From CAJCIS01 sp965276755 (GTDB lineage: Bacteria > Pseudomonadota > Alphaproteobacteria > Acetobacterales > Acetobacteraceae): a stretch of DNA of 64,000 nt. The notes under the pieces are model-generated. The model was given only the letters and a program-made list of their open reading frames with translations. It did no database searches and was not told the origin of the DNA. A program made the position numbers and the translations under genes. The number at the start of each line of letters is the position of its first letter. Within the stretch, counting starts at the first letter, position 1. Location of the stretch: assembly GCA_965276755.1 (NCBI GenBank), contig OZ255625.1:1116001-1180000 (forward strand). The letters run 5' to 3'. Positions 8,340-17,251 of the stretch are shown here, piece by piece.

Positions 8340-9716
8340 ATGATCGCCTTTCTCCAACGCGCCCTCGCATTTTGCCTGGCAGGACTTTGGGCCACGACCG
8401 CAGCGGCGCAGACCGCGCCCACCCCTGCGGGCGATGCATCGACGGCCGCCCCGCCCGGCACGCCCGCCGCGGAGGATTGGGCACTCCACGCCCAATCCAC
8501 CTTCGTCGATCAATTCCACCCCCGGCTTGCCTCACCCTATCGCGGCCCGAACAGCCTCGATCCGGGCGCGCGGGGCAATGAAACTTTCGATGCTACGCTG
8601 TTTGCCGGATTGCGCCCCTGGCGCGGGGCGGAAATTTGGCTCGATGGCGAACTGGACCAGGGCTTCGGGCTGAACAACTCGCAGGGTGTGGCGGGCTTTC
8701 CCAGTGCGGAAGCCTACAAGGTGGGCGCATCGGTGCCTTACGTGCGAATCCCGCGCCTGTTTGCACGCCAGACGCTTGATCTGGGCGGCGCCCCACTCAG
8801 CGTCGATGGCGACCAGAATGTGCTGGGCGGCACGCAAACCGCCAATCGCCTCGTCTTCTGGGTCGGCAAGTTCGGCGCCACAGACGTCTTCGACACCAAT
8901 AAATACGCTCATGATCCCCGCAACGATTTTCTCAACTGGTCGGTCGTCGATGGCGGTGCGTTCGACTATGCGGCAGATGCGTGGGGCTACAGTTACGGCG
9001 CTGCCGGGGAATGGTATCAGGCTTGGTGGACGCTGCGGGCCGGCATCTTCGATGGTTCGCTCACGCCCAATTCGAAATTCCTCGCCTTTCCGCTGGGCAG
9101 CCAATTCCAGATCATGGCGGAGGCCGAGGCCCGTTACACCCTGTTCGGGCAAGCGGGCCGTATCAAGCTGCTCGGCTTTCAGACCCGCGCGCGGCTCGCC
9201 ACCTTTTCTGCTCTGGAGCAATTCTACACAGCCAATCCGGGTGCCACAATCGTGGACGCGGAAGCTATCCGTCATCTGCACAACAAGTTTGGTGGTGACA
9301 TCAACATCGAACAGCCTATCACCGCCGATCTTGGCGCGTTTCTGCGCGCGAGCCTCAATGACGGGCGCACCGAGGCCTATGATTTCACCGACATCAATCG
9401 TTCACTCTCAACCGGATTGTCGCTCGCGGGTAGCGCATGGGGCCGGCCGCGAGACACGCTTGGCGCAGCCTTTGTCGTCAACAATATCAGCCACGCGTTC
9501 AAGGATTATCTGGCGCAGGGGTTTCTCGGCGTGCTGATCGGCGATGGCAAGCTCACCCGCGCCGGGCCGGAGCAGATCCTGGAGAGCTATTACAGCTTTG
9601 CGATCAGGCCGGGTGTTGCGGTCACGGGCGATTACCAGTTGATCAACCATCCGGCGTATAATGCGGATCGCGGGCCGGTAAATGTTTTCAGCGTACGGCT
9701 GCACGCGCAGTTTTAA
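8340..9716 (+). CDS. Carbohydrate-selective porin, OprB type
   Basis: Outer-membrane beta-barrel of 458 residues for passive uptake of sugars or similar solutes. A Sec signal peptide ends at about residue 24 (ATTAAAQ). The mature part shows family patterns: ASPYRGPNSL, WLDGELDQGFGL, LVFWVGKFGATDVFDTNKYAHDPRNDFLNW, and a terminal aromatic residue (VRLHAQF), the usual signal for barrel insertion. It stands alone with a partial palindromic repeat directly behind it. The substrate is not readable. Confidence 0.88.
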   Translation: MIAFLQRALAFCLAGLWATTAAAQTAPTPAGDASTAAPPGTPAAEDWALHAQSTFVDQFHPRLASPYRGPNSLDPGARGNETFDATLFAGLRPWRGAEIWLDGELDQGFGLNNSQGVAGFPSAEAYKVGASVPYVRIPRLFARQTLDLGGAPLSVDGDQNVLGGTQTANRLVFWVGKFGATDVFDTNKYAHDPRNDFLNWSVVDGGAFDYAADAWGYSYGAAGEWYQAWWTLRAGIFDGSLTPNSKFLAFPLGSQFQIMAEAEARYTLFGQAGRIKLLGFQTRARLATFSALEQFYTANPGATIVDAEAIRHLHNKFGGDINIEQPITADLGAFLRASLNDGRTEAYDFTDINRSLSTGLSLAGSAWGRPRDTLGAAFVVNNISHAFKDYLAQGFLGVLIGDGKLTRAGPEQILESYYSFAIRPGVAVTGDYQLINHPAYNADRGPVNVFSVRLHAQF

Positions 9717-9764
9717 GGAAGAACTGGGTTGACCGTGCCGGTCCCCCCAGACCCCCCGTCTTCA
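9717..9764. repeat. Palindromic element, copy 3 (left half only, variant stem)
   Basis: Only the left arm is present: CTGGGTTGACCGTGCCGGTCCCCCCAGACCCCCCGTC in two overlapping blocks. The inner hairpin is GACCG-TGC-CGGTC, a stem unlike other copies but with the same loop. Lies between the convergent porin and kup genes. Confidence 0.75.
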
Positions 9765-9766
9765 GT

Positions 9767-11641
9767 TTAGAGCCCGATTTGCTGCCCAACCTCCAGCAAC
9801 CGATCCGCCGGCAGATCGAACCGGTCCGCCGCATGCACGGCGTTGCGATACATGAAGCCGAACACCATGCGCCGCCACGCCGGCACGCGCCGCCGCTTGC
9901 CGGGCACGACATCATCGCGCGAAACGAAATAGACGATATTGTCCAGATCCAGCGGGCAGCCCTGTTCCTTCGCACACGCCAGCGCCGAACCCAGGCTCGG
10001 CACGTCCATGAACCCGAACTTCACCGCAATCCGCCACAAACCGTGCAACTGCTCGACCTCAGCCCGGTGCTCGGTCGCAATACGCGGCACCTTCTCGAAG
10101 CGAACCGTCAGGCTGATGACCGTCTTCTGCAACGCCTTGAATTGCGCCACGTGGCGCAGCAGCAGCGGCGTGATCGGCGAGCCGCTGCGGCTGAGGAAGA
10201 CCGCAGTCCCAGGCACGCGCGCCACCTGCCCCGATTCCAGATCGGCAAGGAACTGCTCCGGACTCTTCTGCCCCTCCTCGGAAATCTGGCGCAACGCGTC
10301 CACGCCGCGATGCCACGTTGCCATGATGGCGAAAATGACCGCGCCGATCGCCAGCGGCACCCAGCCGCCCTGCCGCAACTTGAGCATGTTGGCGCCGAAG
10401 AACGCCAGATCGACGAGCAGGAACAAAAGCCCGGTCACCAGCGCCGATGGCAGCGACCAGCCCCACACGTCACGCATCGCATTGAACAGAAGTGCCGTCG
10501 TCAGCAGCATCGTTGTCGATACCGCCGAGCCGTAGGCACCCGACAGCGCGTCCGAACTGCCGAACCCATACGCCAGGCCCAGCGTGCCCAGCATCATCAC
10601 CCAGTTCACGAAAGGCACGTAGATCTGGCCGTATTCGTCGTCCGATGTCTGGCGAATATGCAGTCCCGGAAACCAGCCCAACTGCATGGCCTGGCGTGTC
10701 AGCGAAAAAGCGCCGGTAATGATCGCCTGGCTCGCAATGATAGTCGCAATCGTCGCCAGCCCCACCACAGGCAGAAGCGCCCATTGCGGCGGCAGCTTGA
10801 AGAATGGATTGCCGGTCATGGACGGATCGCTCAGCAGAAGCGCCGTCTGCCCGGCGTAACACAGCAACAACGCGGGCAGCACCACGCCATACCAGGACAA
10901 GCGGATCGGAAAGCGCCCGAAATGCCCCATATCCGCGTAGAGCGCCTCGCCACCGGTTATTGCCAGAAATACCCCGCCCAGCACGATGAAGCTCGACCAG
11001 CCATGACGCACGAGAAATCCCAGAGCATCCATCGGGTTCAGCGCACCCACCACCTCCGGATGGCGCAGCGATGCCATGACGCCGAGCGCGGCGATCACCA
11101 CAAACCAGAGCAGCATGACGGGGCCGAATACCTTGCCGATGGCCGACGTGCCTCGCGGCTGGAACACGAACAACACGAACAGAATGACCATCGCCGCCGG
11201 CAGTACATACGGCGTGACACCCTTGTCGAAGACCTCAACCCCTTCCAGCGCACTCAGCACCGAAATCGCCGGCGTGATCATGCCGTCGCCGTAAATCAGC
11301 GCAGCCCCGAACAAGCCCATCGCCACCAGCACGCCCGCCACGCGCCCGCCGGAGCCGATCTTGCCCGTAATCAGTGCCAGCAAAGCCAGAATGCCGCCCT
11401 CGCCGTCATTATCCGCGCGCATCACCAGCACGCAGTATTTCAGCGACACGGTAATCAGCAGCGCCCAGATCACCAGAGACAACAACCCAAGCGCATCCGC
11501 CGCGGACGGATGCCCGCCCACCGATTTGACGATTGTCTGATACGTGTAGAGGGGACTCGTCCCCAAATCGCCGAAGACAATCCCAAGCGAGCCCAACACC
11601 ATCCGCGCCTGCCCCGCAGGCCGCTGCCGCTCACCGCTCAT
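9767..11641 (-). CDS. kup: Low-affinity K+ uptake protein Kup (KUP/HAK/KT family)
   Basis: Inner-membrane K+/H+ symporter of 624 residues. The family signature near the N-terminus is GSLGIVFGDLGTSPLYTYQTIV, split as GIVFGDLGTSPLY; conserved GGEALYADMGHFG and about twelve hydrophobic segments follow, then a cytoplasmic C-terminal domain. The start at 11641 (MSGERQRPAG) gives the usual short cytoplasmic N-terminus; 21 codons of extra open frame lie upstream. Divergent from the Baeyer-Villiger monooxygenase gene. Confidence 0.93.
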   Translation of the reverse strand: MSGERQRPAGQARMVLGSLGIVFGDLGTSPLYTYQTIVKSVGGHPSAADALGLLSLVIWALLITVSLKYCVLVMRADNDGEGGILALLALITGKIGSGGRVAGVLVAMGLFGAALIYGDGMITPAISVLSALEGVEVFDKGVTPYVLPAAMVILFVLFVFQPRGTSAIGKVFGPVMLLWFVVIAALGVMASLRHPEVVGALNPMDALGFLVRHGWSSFIVLGGVFLAITGGEALYADMGHFGRFPIRLSWYGVVLPALLLCYAGQTALLLSDPSMTGNPFFKLPPQWALLPVVGLATIATIIASQAIITGAFSLTRQAMQLGWFPGLHIRQTSDDEYGQIYVPFVNWVMMLGTLGLAYGFGSSDALSGAYGSAVSTTMLLTTALLFNAMRDVWGWSLPSALVTGLLFLLVDLAFFGANMLKLRQGGWVPLAIGAVIFAIMATWHRGVDALRQISEEGQKSPEQFLADLESGQVARVPGTAVFLSRSGSPITPLLLRHVAQFKALQKTVISLTVRFEKVPRIATEHRAEVEQLHGLWRIAVKFGFMDVPSLGSALACAKEQGCPLDLDNIVYFVSRDDVVPGKRRRVPAWRRMVFGFMYRNAVHAADRFDLPADRLLEVGQQIGL

Positions 11642-11940
11642 GCGCGCAATGCTCCGTGTAAAGGAAGGCCAGGGGTTCTGCCCCCAACCCTTGAAAGAGG
11701 GCACGCCGCCAAGGACAAATCCTCAAGAGGTTGGATGCCTCCGCATCGTCATGGCTATCAAGGAACAGGTAATATTCGTAGTCCTTGACGTGGCTCTTCG
11801 TGGCCAGCGGCACTGGCAACCCAAATATATGCAAGCTGACTGGCGTCTGGCGAGTGCTTGCCTGACCGATCTGGCCTGGCTGTCACATGCCTCGTTGACG
11901 CCCGTGGCGTCAAGAGCGGTCCGGCGCCACGCTCAGGGCC
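11642..11940. other. Intergenic stretch without a convincing gene
   Basis: About 300 bases between kup and the next palindromic element. It contains a CCAGGGGTTCTGCCCCCAACCC segment resembling the GC-rich repeats at 34858 and 51891. A 67-codon minus-strand frame here has no recognisable features and I do not call it. Confidence 0.5.
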
Positions 11941-12092
11941 ATCGAGTGAAGTGAAAGAGCCGAATCGAAGTGAAGAAAAGCTGGGGGAGATGTGCCATCC
12001 CCCCCAGACCCCCCGTCGATTTTTTGGCCTCGTCTTAAATAACGACGGGGGGGATGGCACATCTCCCCCAGGTCTTCAGCCCTTCACTCGAT
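11941..12092. repeat. Palindromic element, copy 4 (long form with outer inverted repeats)
   Basis: A complete element bracketed by perfect 11-bp inverted repeats ATCGAGTGAAG (11941-11951) and CTTCACTCGAT (12082-12092). The inner arms are the GATG-TGC-CATC form; the right arm lacks the GTCTG block, so it is shortened. Sits between the divergent kup and monooxygenase genes. Confidence 0.85.
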
Positions 12093-12166
12093 CGCCATTG
12101 CGCCACACTGCTCTCCCCGGGCTTTATCCAGTATAGGCTAAAGATGCCGCAGCAAGGGGCACCAGG

Positions 12167-13645
12167 ATGGGCACACACCACAAGATCGTCATCATCGGCG
12201 CCGGATTCGCCGGCCTGGGCATGGCCATCCGCCTGAAGCAGGAAGGCGAGACCTCCTTCCTCCTGCTCGAAAAATCCGGCGGGATCGGCGGCACCTGGCG
12301 CGACAACACCTATCCCGGGGCCGCGTGCGATATCCAGTCCCACCTCTACTGGTTCTCCTTCGACGAGCAGCCGAATTGGAGCCGCATCTATCCGCTGCAA
12401 CAGGAAATTCTCGCCAACATCGGCGCCATGGCCGAACGCCACGCGCTGCTGCCGCATATCCGCTTCCATTGTGAACTGGCCAGCGCGCAATGGGACGAAG
12501 ATGCGCTGCTATGGCGATTGTCGTTGCAAGACGGCACGAAGCTGAGCGCGCAGACGCTGATCACCGCGTGGGGACAGCTCAACGCGCCAAGCACGCGCAA
12601 TATCGCCGGCGTTGCCGATTTCGCCGGCGACTGGTTTCATTCCGCCCGCTGGAACCACGACGTGGCACTGTCCGGCCGCCGCATCGCCAGCATCGGCAAC
12701 GGCCCGAGTGCCGCACAATTCATCCCCGAACTCGCGGCCGTCGCGGACCACCTGAGCGTCTTCCAGCGCTCGCCCAATTACATCGTCCCGCGCGAGGACC
12801 GCCCCTACACCGAAGAAGAACGCGGCCTTTTTCTGGCCGACCGCCACGCCCGCCGGCAAAGCCGAGACGCCTTTTACCAGGATCACGAAACCTGGCACGG
12901 CGCCATGCGCCAAAACTCGCCCAAGGCCGAAGAATTCAGCCAGGCCGCGCGCGCCCATCTCGAAACCCAAATCGCCGACCCCGATTTGCGCGAAAAACTC
13001 TGGCCCACCTACCAGATAGGCTGCAAGCGCATTGTCATCTCCGACGATTTCCTGCCAGCCATGGCCCGCCCCAACGTAGCGCTCATCACCGAGCCCATCA
13101 GCCACATCGAGCCTGCCGGCGTGCGCACCCAGGACGGCGTGCTGCACGAGGTCGATGTCATCGTCTACGGCACCGGATTCGAAACGCAGGATTTCGTCGG
13201 TGCGCGCGATATCGTCGGCCGCGCCGGCCGCTCGCTGCGCGCGGAATGGCAGGCCGCACCGCGCGCCTATCTCGGGATGACGGTACCGGGCTTTCCGAAC
13301 TTCTACATGCTCTACGGCCCCAACACCAATCTCGGCCACAACTCCATATTGATGATGCTGGAATCCCAGATAGACTACGTTCTGCAGGCGATCGAGCACG
13401 TCGCCCGCCACGGCGGCGCGCCGCTGGAAGTGAAGCCGGGCGCGCTCGCGCAATTCTACGATCGCCTGCAGGCCGACCTGCGCGGCAGCTCATGGGCCGG
13501 CAACTGCACATCCTGGTACAAGACGCAAGACGGTTTGGTGACCAATAACTGGGCAGGCTCGGTCGAGGACTACAAGGCCGCAACAGGTAAGCTCGACCTG
13601 ACACACTACACTTTCCTCGCCGCTTGTGCCCACGCCCATGATTGA
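12167..13645 (+). CDS. Flavin-dependent Baeyer-Villiger-type monooxygenase
   Basis: Inserts oxygen into a ketone using FAD and NADPH to give an ester or lactone. The N-terminal FAD-binding Rossmann motif is GAGFAGLG; the second dinucleotide motif is IGNGPSAAQ near residue 178. The Baeyer-Villiger fingerprint (FxGxxxHxxxW) is present as FAGDWFHSARWNHD near residues 152-165, and GGTW follows the first Rossmann segment. Length 492 residues is typical. It overlaps the start of an alpha/beta hydrolase, so the pair may oxidise a ketone and then cleave the ester. The substrate is unknown. Confidence 0.88.
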   Translation: MGTHHKIVIIGAGFAGLGMAIRLKQEGETSFLLLEKSGGIGGTWRDNTYPGAACDIQSHLYWFSFDEQPNWSRIYPLQQEILANIGAMAERHALLPHIRFHCELASAQWDEDALLWRLSLQDGTKLSAQTLITAWGQLNAPSTRNIAGVADFAGDWFHSARWNHDVALSGRRIASIGNGPSAAQFIPELAAVADHLSVFQRSPNYIVPREDRPYTEEERGLFLADRHARRQSRDAFYQDHETWHGAMRQNSPKAEEFSQAARAHLETQIADPDLREKLWPTYQIGCKRIVISDDFLPAMARPNVALITEPISHIEPAGVRTQDGVLHEVDVIVYGTGFETQDFVGARDIVGRAGRSLRAEWQAAPRAYLGMTVPGFPNFYMLYGPNTNLGHNSILMMLESQIDYVLQAIEHVARHGGAPLEVKPGALAQFYDRLQADLRGSSWAGNCTSWYKTQDGLVTNNWAGSVEDYKAATGKLDLTHYTFLAACAHAHD

Positions 13646-14687
13646 AAACCCGTTCTACAGCCAGGAACTTCACGGCCCGTTCGCCATATTCGAAGCAGGC
13701 GACGTAGCACTTGAAGACGGCGGCGTCATTGCGAACGCCAAACTTGCCTACGCCACCTTCGGCACGCTGAATGCGCCGCGCGACAACGCCATCCTGGTAA
13801 CCACCTGGTTTTCCGGCACATCGAAGATCATGGAGCAAGCCTATATCGGCACAGGCCGCGCACTCGATCCGCAGCGCCACTTTATTATCGTGGTCAACCA
13901 GCTCGCCAGCGGCCTGTCATCCTCGCCCCACAACACGCCCGGCCCGCATGGCGGCCCCGGCTTCCCGCGCGTGCGCATTGCCGATGACGTGGCGCTGCAG
14001 CATCGCTTTCTGACCACGAAATTCAAGCTGGAGCGCCTGGCCCTGGTCATGGGCGCATCGATGGGCGCCGAGCAGACCTATGAATGGGCCGTGCGCTACC
14101 CCGATTTCGTGCAGCGTGCCGCGCCCATTGCCGGCACCGCGCGCACGACCGCGCACACCGCCCTCTTCGCCCAAACTCTGATCGAAGCCATCACCTCCGA
14201 TCCTGCTTGGGCAGGCGGGCGCTACGGCAACGCAGCCGATGTCAGGCGCGGCTTGGCCCGCCACGCGCGGCTATGGGCGGTCATGGGCGCCAGCCCTGCC
14301 ATGTATGCCAAGGAGGCCTGGCGCAGCCTGGGCTTTGCAACCTGCGAGGCGTTAGTGACCGAATTGCTGGAAGCCTCCTTCCTGCCGCACGATCCCAACG
14401 CGCTGCTGGCGCAGGCGTGGAAATGGCAGAACGCCGACGTTTCTCGCCAGACGCACGCCGATCTTGCCGCGGCGCTGGGGCGCATCCGCGCGCGGGTGTT
14501 CGTGCTGCCCGTGACCACCGACATGTTTTTCACCGTGGCCGACTGCGCGGCGGAGCAGGCCATGATTCCCGGCAGCGAGCTGAGGCCGTTGCGAAGCGAT
14601 TGGGGCCACATCGCAGTCATGGGCATGGATCCCGGCTATCTGGCGCAGGTAGATGCCGCGCTGAAAGACTTGCTGGATATGTCATAA
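13638..14687 (+). CDS. MetX-like alpha/beta hydrolase (homoserine O-acetyltransferase family)
   Basis: A 349-residue hydrolase fold with the nucleophile in GASMGAEQ (Ser141), an acidic residue in TTDMFF (Asp295) and a catalytic His in WGHIAVMG (His324), the triad arrangement of the MetX family. The N-terminal VxYxTxGxL pattern is present as LAYATFGTL. Genes of this type outside methionine clusters often act as esterases or acyltransferases. The start at ATG 13638 overlaps the monooxygenase stop by eight bases; a GTG at 13626 is also in frame. Translational coupling with the monooxygenase suggests a common pathway rather than methionine synthesis. Confidence 0.82.
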   Translation: MIENPFYSQELHGPFAIFEAGDVALEDGGVIANAKLAYATFGTLNAPRDNAILVTTWFSGTSKIMEQAYIGTGRALDPQRHFIIVVNQLASGLSSSPHNTPGPHGGPGFPRVRIADDVALQHRFLTTKFKLERLALVMGASMGAEQTYEWAVRYPDFVQRAAPIAGTARTTAHTALFAQTLIEAITSDPAWAGGRYGNAADVRRGLARHARLWAVMGASPAMYAKEAWRSLGFATCEALVTELLEASFLPHDPNALLAQAWKWQNADVSRQTHADLAAALGRIRARVFVLPVTTDMFFTVADCAAEQAMIPGSELRPLRSDWGHIAVMGMDPGYLAQVDAALKDLLDMS

Positions 14688-14691
14688 AAAA

Positions 14692-14753
14692 ATCGACGGG
14701 GGGGTCTGGGGGGGGGCTGACGTATACGTCAGCCACATCTCCCCCCAGCCTTA
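14692..14753. repeat. Palindromic element, copy 5 (right half, 20-bp palindrome form)
   Basis: Only the right arm: GACGGGGGGTCTG, G-run, then GGCTGACGTATACGTCAGCC (14715-14734) and CACATCTCCCCCCAG. It directly follows the hydrolase stop and precedes the beta-helix gene. Confidence 0.8.
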
Positions 14754-14793
14754 ACTGCTCGCATCCTCTGCCGCGAGGGAGTAGGCTTCATCC

Positions 14794-15813
14794 ATGCAAG
14801 CAAGTTGGATTGCCCTGTCCACCCTGTCACTTGCCGTCGCCCAGCTGGCGGCGGCCTGTCCGGCGCACGCAGACTGTCCCTCCTACGGCACGTCCGGGCC
14901 AATCACGGTGACGCAGAATGGCCAGGTCATCGAGAACCTCGTGATCACCTCGACCAACGGCCCCGCCATCCAGATCAACGGCTTTTCCGGCGTCGCCATC
15001 GACAACGTCGTCATCCACCATAATGGCGGCCCGGGTATTGCGCTGGCCTTCGCGCCGAACACGGTCATCACCAATGCCGACATCATCTTCGATGGTGCGC
15101 CCTCAGCAGGCGCGGACCCATCGACGAACGACAACAATATCGATTGCCTGAAATCGGACGGGCTGAGCGTCAGCAATGTGCGTCTGACAAAAGGATCATC
15201 CGGCATCTACCTCAATCAATGCCGCGGCAGCAAACTCAGCGCGATTGAGGGGCACGACCAACGCGGCCCCTTCCCGCGCGGCCAACTGGTGCAATGGGAT
15301 AATTCAAACCATGGCGCGCTCAGCAATTTCTCCGACGAAAATTCCCTCACCACCTCCTGGACGGAGGACAACGTCAACATCTACCAGACCCAGCATATCA
15401 AAATCACCGACGGGCTGGTCGATACCAATAATTCGCCTTCCGGCGACGGCGTGATCGCCGACAATCTCAGCGGCGATGTGCTGGTCGAAAACGTCGATGC
15501 CATCCATCAAGGCAATGGCTGCTTTTCCGCCTACGGCGGTGGCGAATTCAACGTGACCTTCCGCCATACGCGCTGCCGCGACAATTACTGCTCCCTGCCG
15601 CGGGGCAAGCCCTTGTCCGGCAGCCTTGCCTGGGGGCTGGATCCCAAGGCCATAAAGGGCGCGCTGAACATCGAGCGCTCCGTCTATGCCAATCTCTGCA
15701 ATCCGGGCAACATCGTCTTCGATGCACGCAAGGCCACCATCCTGCAATTGAGGCCGGTTGATTTTACCGCCCGGCCGCCTTTGCGCGTGCAGCTTTGCCA
15801 GTATGGGTATTGA
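14794..15813 (+). CDS. Secreted right-handed beta-helix protein
   Basis: A 339-residue exported protein. The signal peptide ends near residue 27 (PAHADC). The mature part is rich in short beta-helix turns with repeated N, V, I and G positions (ENLVITSTNG, INGFSGVAIDNVVIHHNGG, NTVITNADIIFDG, LSVSNVRLTKGSSGIYL), as in pectate-lyase-like folds. No catalytic motif can be assigned. Several cysteines (CPSYG, CRGS, CRDNYC, LCN) may form disulfides. A role in polysaccharide binding or degradation is only a guess from the fold. Confidence 0.7.
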   Translation: MQASWIALSTLSLAVAQLAAACPAHADCPSYGTSGPITVTQNGQVIENLVITSTNGPAIQINGFSGVAIDNVVIHHNGGPGIALAFAPNTVITNADIIFDGAPSAGADPSTNDNNIDCLKSDGLSVSNVRLTKGSSGIYLNQCRGSKLSAIEGHDQRGPFPRGQLVQWDNSNHGALSNFSDENSLTTSWTEDNVNIYQTQHIKITDGLVDTNNSPSGDGVIADNLSGDVLVENVDAIHQGNGCFSAYGGGEFNVTFRHTRCRDNYCSLPRGKPLSGSLAWGLDPKAIKGALNIERSVYANLCNPGNIVFDARKATILQLRPVDFTARPPLRVQLCQYGY

Positions 15814-15830
15814 ACGGCCGACCTTTTAGA

Positions 15831-15877
15831 AAGGCTGGGGGAGCAGTGCCTGCCCCCCCAGACCCCCCGTCATCAAT
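15831..15877. repeat. Palindromic element, copy 6 (left half, variant stem)
   Basis: Left arm only, with inner hairpin GCAG-TGC-CTGC instead of GATG-TGC-CATC. It ends immediately at the start codon of the ExeA-like gene (ATG 15876), so it forms that gene's 5' leader. Confidence 0.8.
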
Positions 15878-17225
15878 GACAAAAGACATGTACAGCTTCT
15901 TTGGCCTTTCTCAGCCGGCGTTCGGACCAATTACCGCGCCGGATCAGATCTTCCGCAGCGGACTCATGGAGCCCGTCGTCAAGGAAATCCTCGCGGGCGC
16001 ACAAATTCTCTCGATCAGGGGCGCTCCCGGCGCGGGCAAGACAGCCTTCATGCACGTCCTGGCCATGGAATTGCAGGCCCATGGCGTCGTCATTGTCATG
16101 GTCGACGCAGCCTCGCCAACACCCGCTCAGGTGCATGCGCTGATCGGAAAAGCCGCTGGACTGAGCGACACCGCCATCGAACCCGAAAAGCTTCTGCGCG
16201 CGTTGTGGGACGAGGCCGGCGTGAAAAGGCTCGTTGTGCTCTGCGATAACGCAGAAACACTGTCCGGCAACACGTTTCGCTATCTCGCCTTGCTCGTGCA
16301 GTTGCGGTTCACCCAGCCGCTCAGACTGCAATTGCTGCTGCTCGGTCAGCTCGGGCCCTGGCCGGGGCTTGCCGACCCTGACCTGGAACACCTCCGCCAG
16401 GCGAGCACATCGCGCCACATCACGTTCTCATTGCGAAAGGACGAGGTGGCCGCCTATCTCGACCACAGGCTGAAACACGCCGGTCAACCCCTCTCGCACG
16501 TCATGAAACGGTCGGCGGTCACCGAACTCAGCGAGCAGGCCCACTGCAATCCAAAGCGGCTCGATGAGCTGGCCGAACGAGCCCTTCTCTACGGCTACCA
16601 CACGGGCCGCAGGCGGCTGACCGCAAGAAGTGTGCGCCGGGCACTCATGCCGGAACAGGGCTCACCCAGGGGGTCGGCCCGCTTCCCGCGCGCGCCCCTG
16701 GCCTGGGCCGCCGCGCTGTCCATCCTGGCCGCGGCCGGCATTACCGCCTGGCTTGCCCGCGGTGGCGCTTCAATGCCTCAACGAAACGCCCCTGTACCCG
16801 AAACGCCAACGAAGCATGTAGCGCTCCGCCCCGCTGCACCAATGGCGCCCCTGCCGCCGCCGCCGCCCCATGTCATGCGCCCGCCGCCAGTTGCCGCCGG
16901 CCCCAGCCAGGCCGCGCCCCCCATTTCGCGTCCCGGCGCCCTTGCCGGGGCGAAGAGCGCCCCTGCGCCAATCGCACCCTCAGCCCTTGCCATTCCAGCA
17001 AAGCCGGTCCTGCCGGTCGATCGTCCCCCATCCAATGTCGGCCACGGCCCCGGCCTTGTGCTGATCGCGGGCCCTCGCGACGACCTGCCCACGCTCTACC
17101 AGCGGGTGTATCAGGGTTTGACACCACCGCCCTATGCCGCGGTGCTCGCGGCCAATCAGATGCCGGTCAAACCCGGTGCGCTGCTGGTCTTTCCCGAACC
17201 GCCCAATGGATGGACCAGGCATTGA
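15876..17225 (+). CDS. ExeA/GspA-like AAA ATPase with transmembrane segment and LysM-like C-terminus
   Basis: The N-terminus MYSFFGLSQPAFG is the typical opening of ExeA-type ATPases. Walker A is GAPGAGKT at residues 49-56 and a Walker B-like LVVLCDNAE follows. After the ATPase come a basic region, one membrane segment (about residues 274-294), a Pro/Ala-rich linker and a C-terminal domain (LPTLYQRVYQG, then VLAANQM and PGALLVFPEPP) resembling LysM-type peptidoglycan binding. Such proteins link cytoplasmic ATP hydrolysis to the cell wall, for instance for secretin assembly, but no secretion genes are nearby. ATG 15888 is an alternative start. Confidence 0.75.
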   Translation: MTKDMYSFFGLSQPAFGPITAPDQIFRSGLMEPVVKEILAGAQILSIRGAPGAGKTAFMHVLAMELQAHGVVIVMVDAASPTPAQVHALIGKAAGLSDTAIEPEKLLRALWDEAGVKRLVVLCDNAETLSGNTFRYLALLVQLRFTQPLRLQLLLLGQLGPWPGLADPDLEHLRQASTSRHITFSLRKDEVAAYLDHRLKHAGQPLSHVMKRSAVTELSEQAHCNPKRLDELAERALLYGYHTGRRRLTARSVRRALMPEQGSPRGSARFPRAPLAWAAALSILAAAGITAWLARGGASMPQRNAPVPETPTKHVALRPAAPMAPLPPPPPHVMRPPPVAAGPSQAAPPISRPGALAGAKSAPAPIAPSALAIPAKPVLPVDRPPSNVGHGPGLVLIAGPRDDLPTLYQRVYQGLTPPPYAAVLAANQMPVKPGALLVFPEPPNGWTRH

Positions 17226-17251
17226 AGCGCCGTCTTGACCGCGTTGCGCAT

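Noticed and set aside
9779..11788. 669-codon open frame on the plus strand across kup
   Set aside because: Antisense shadow of kup, rich in His/Arg/Gln with no domain pattern.
11631..11834. 67-codon minus-strand frame upstream of kup
   Set aside because: Made of repeat-like sequence, no ribosome binding site and no family pattern.
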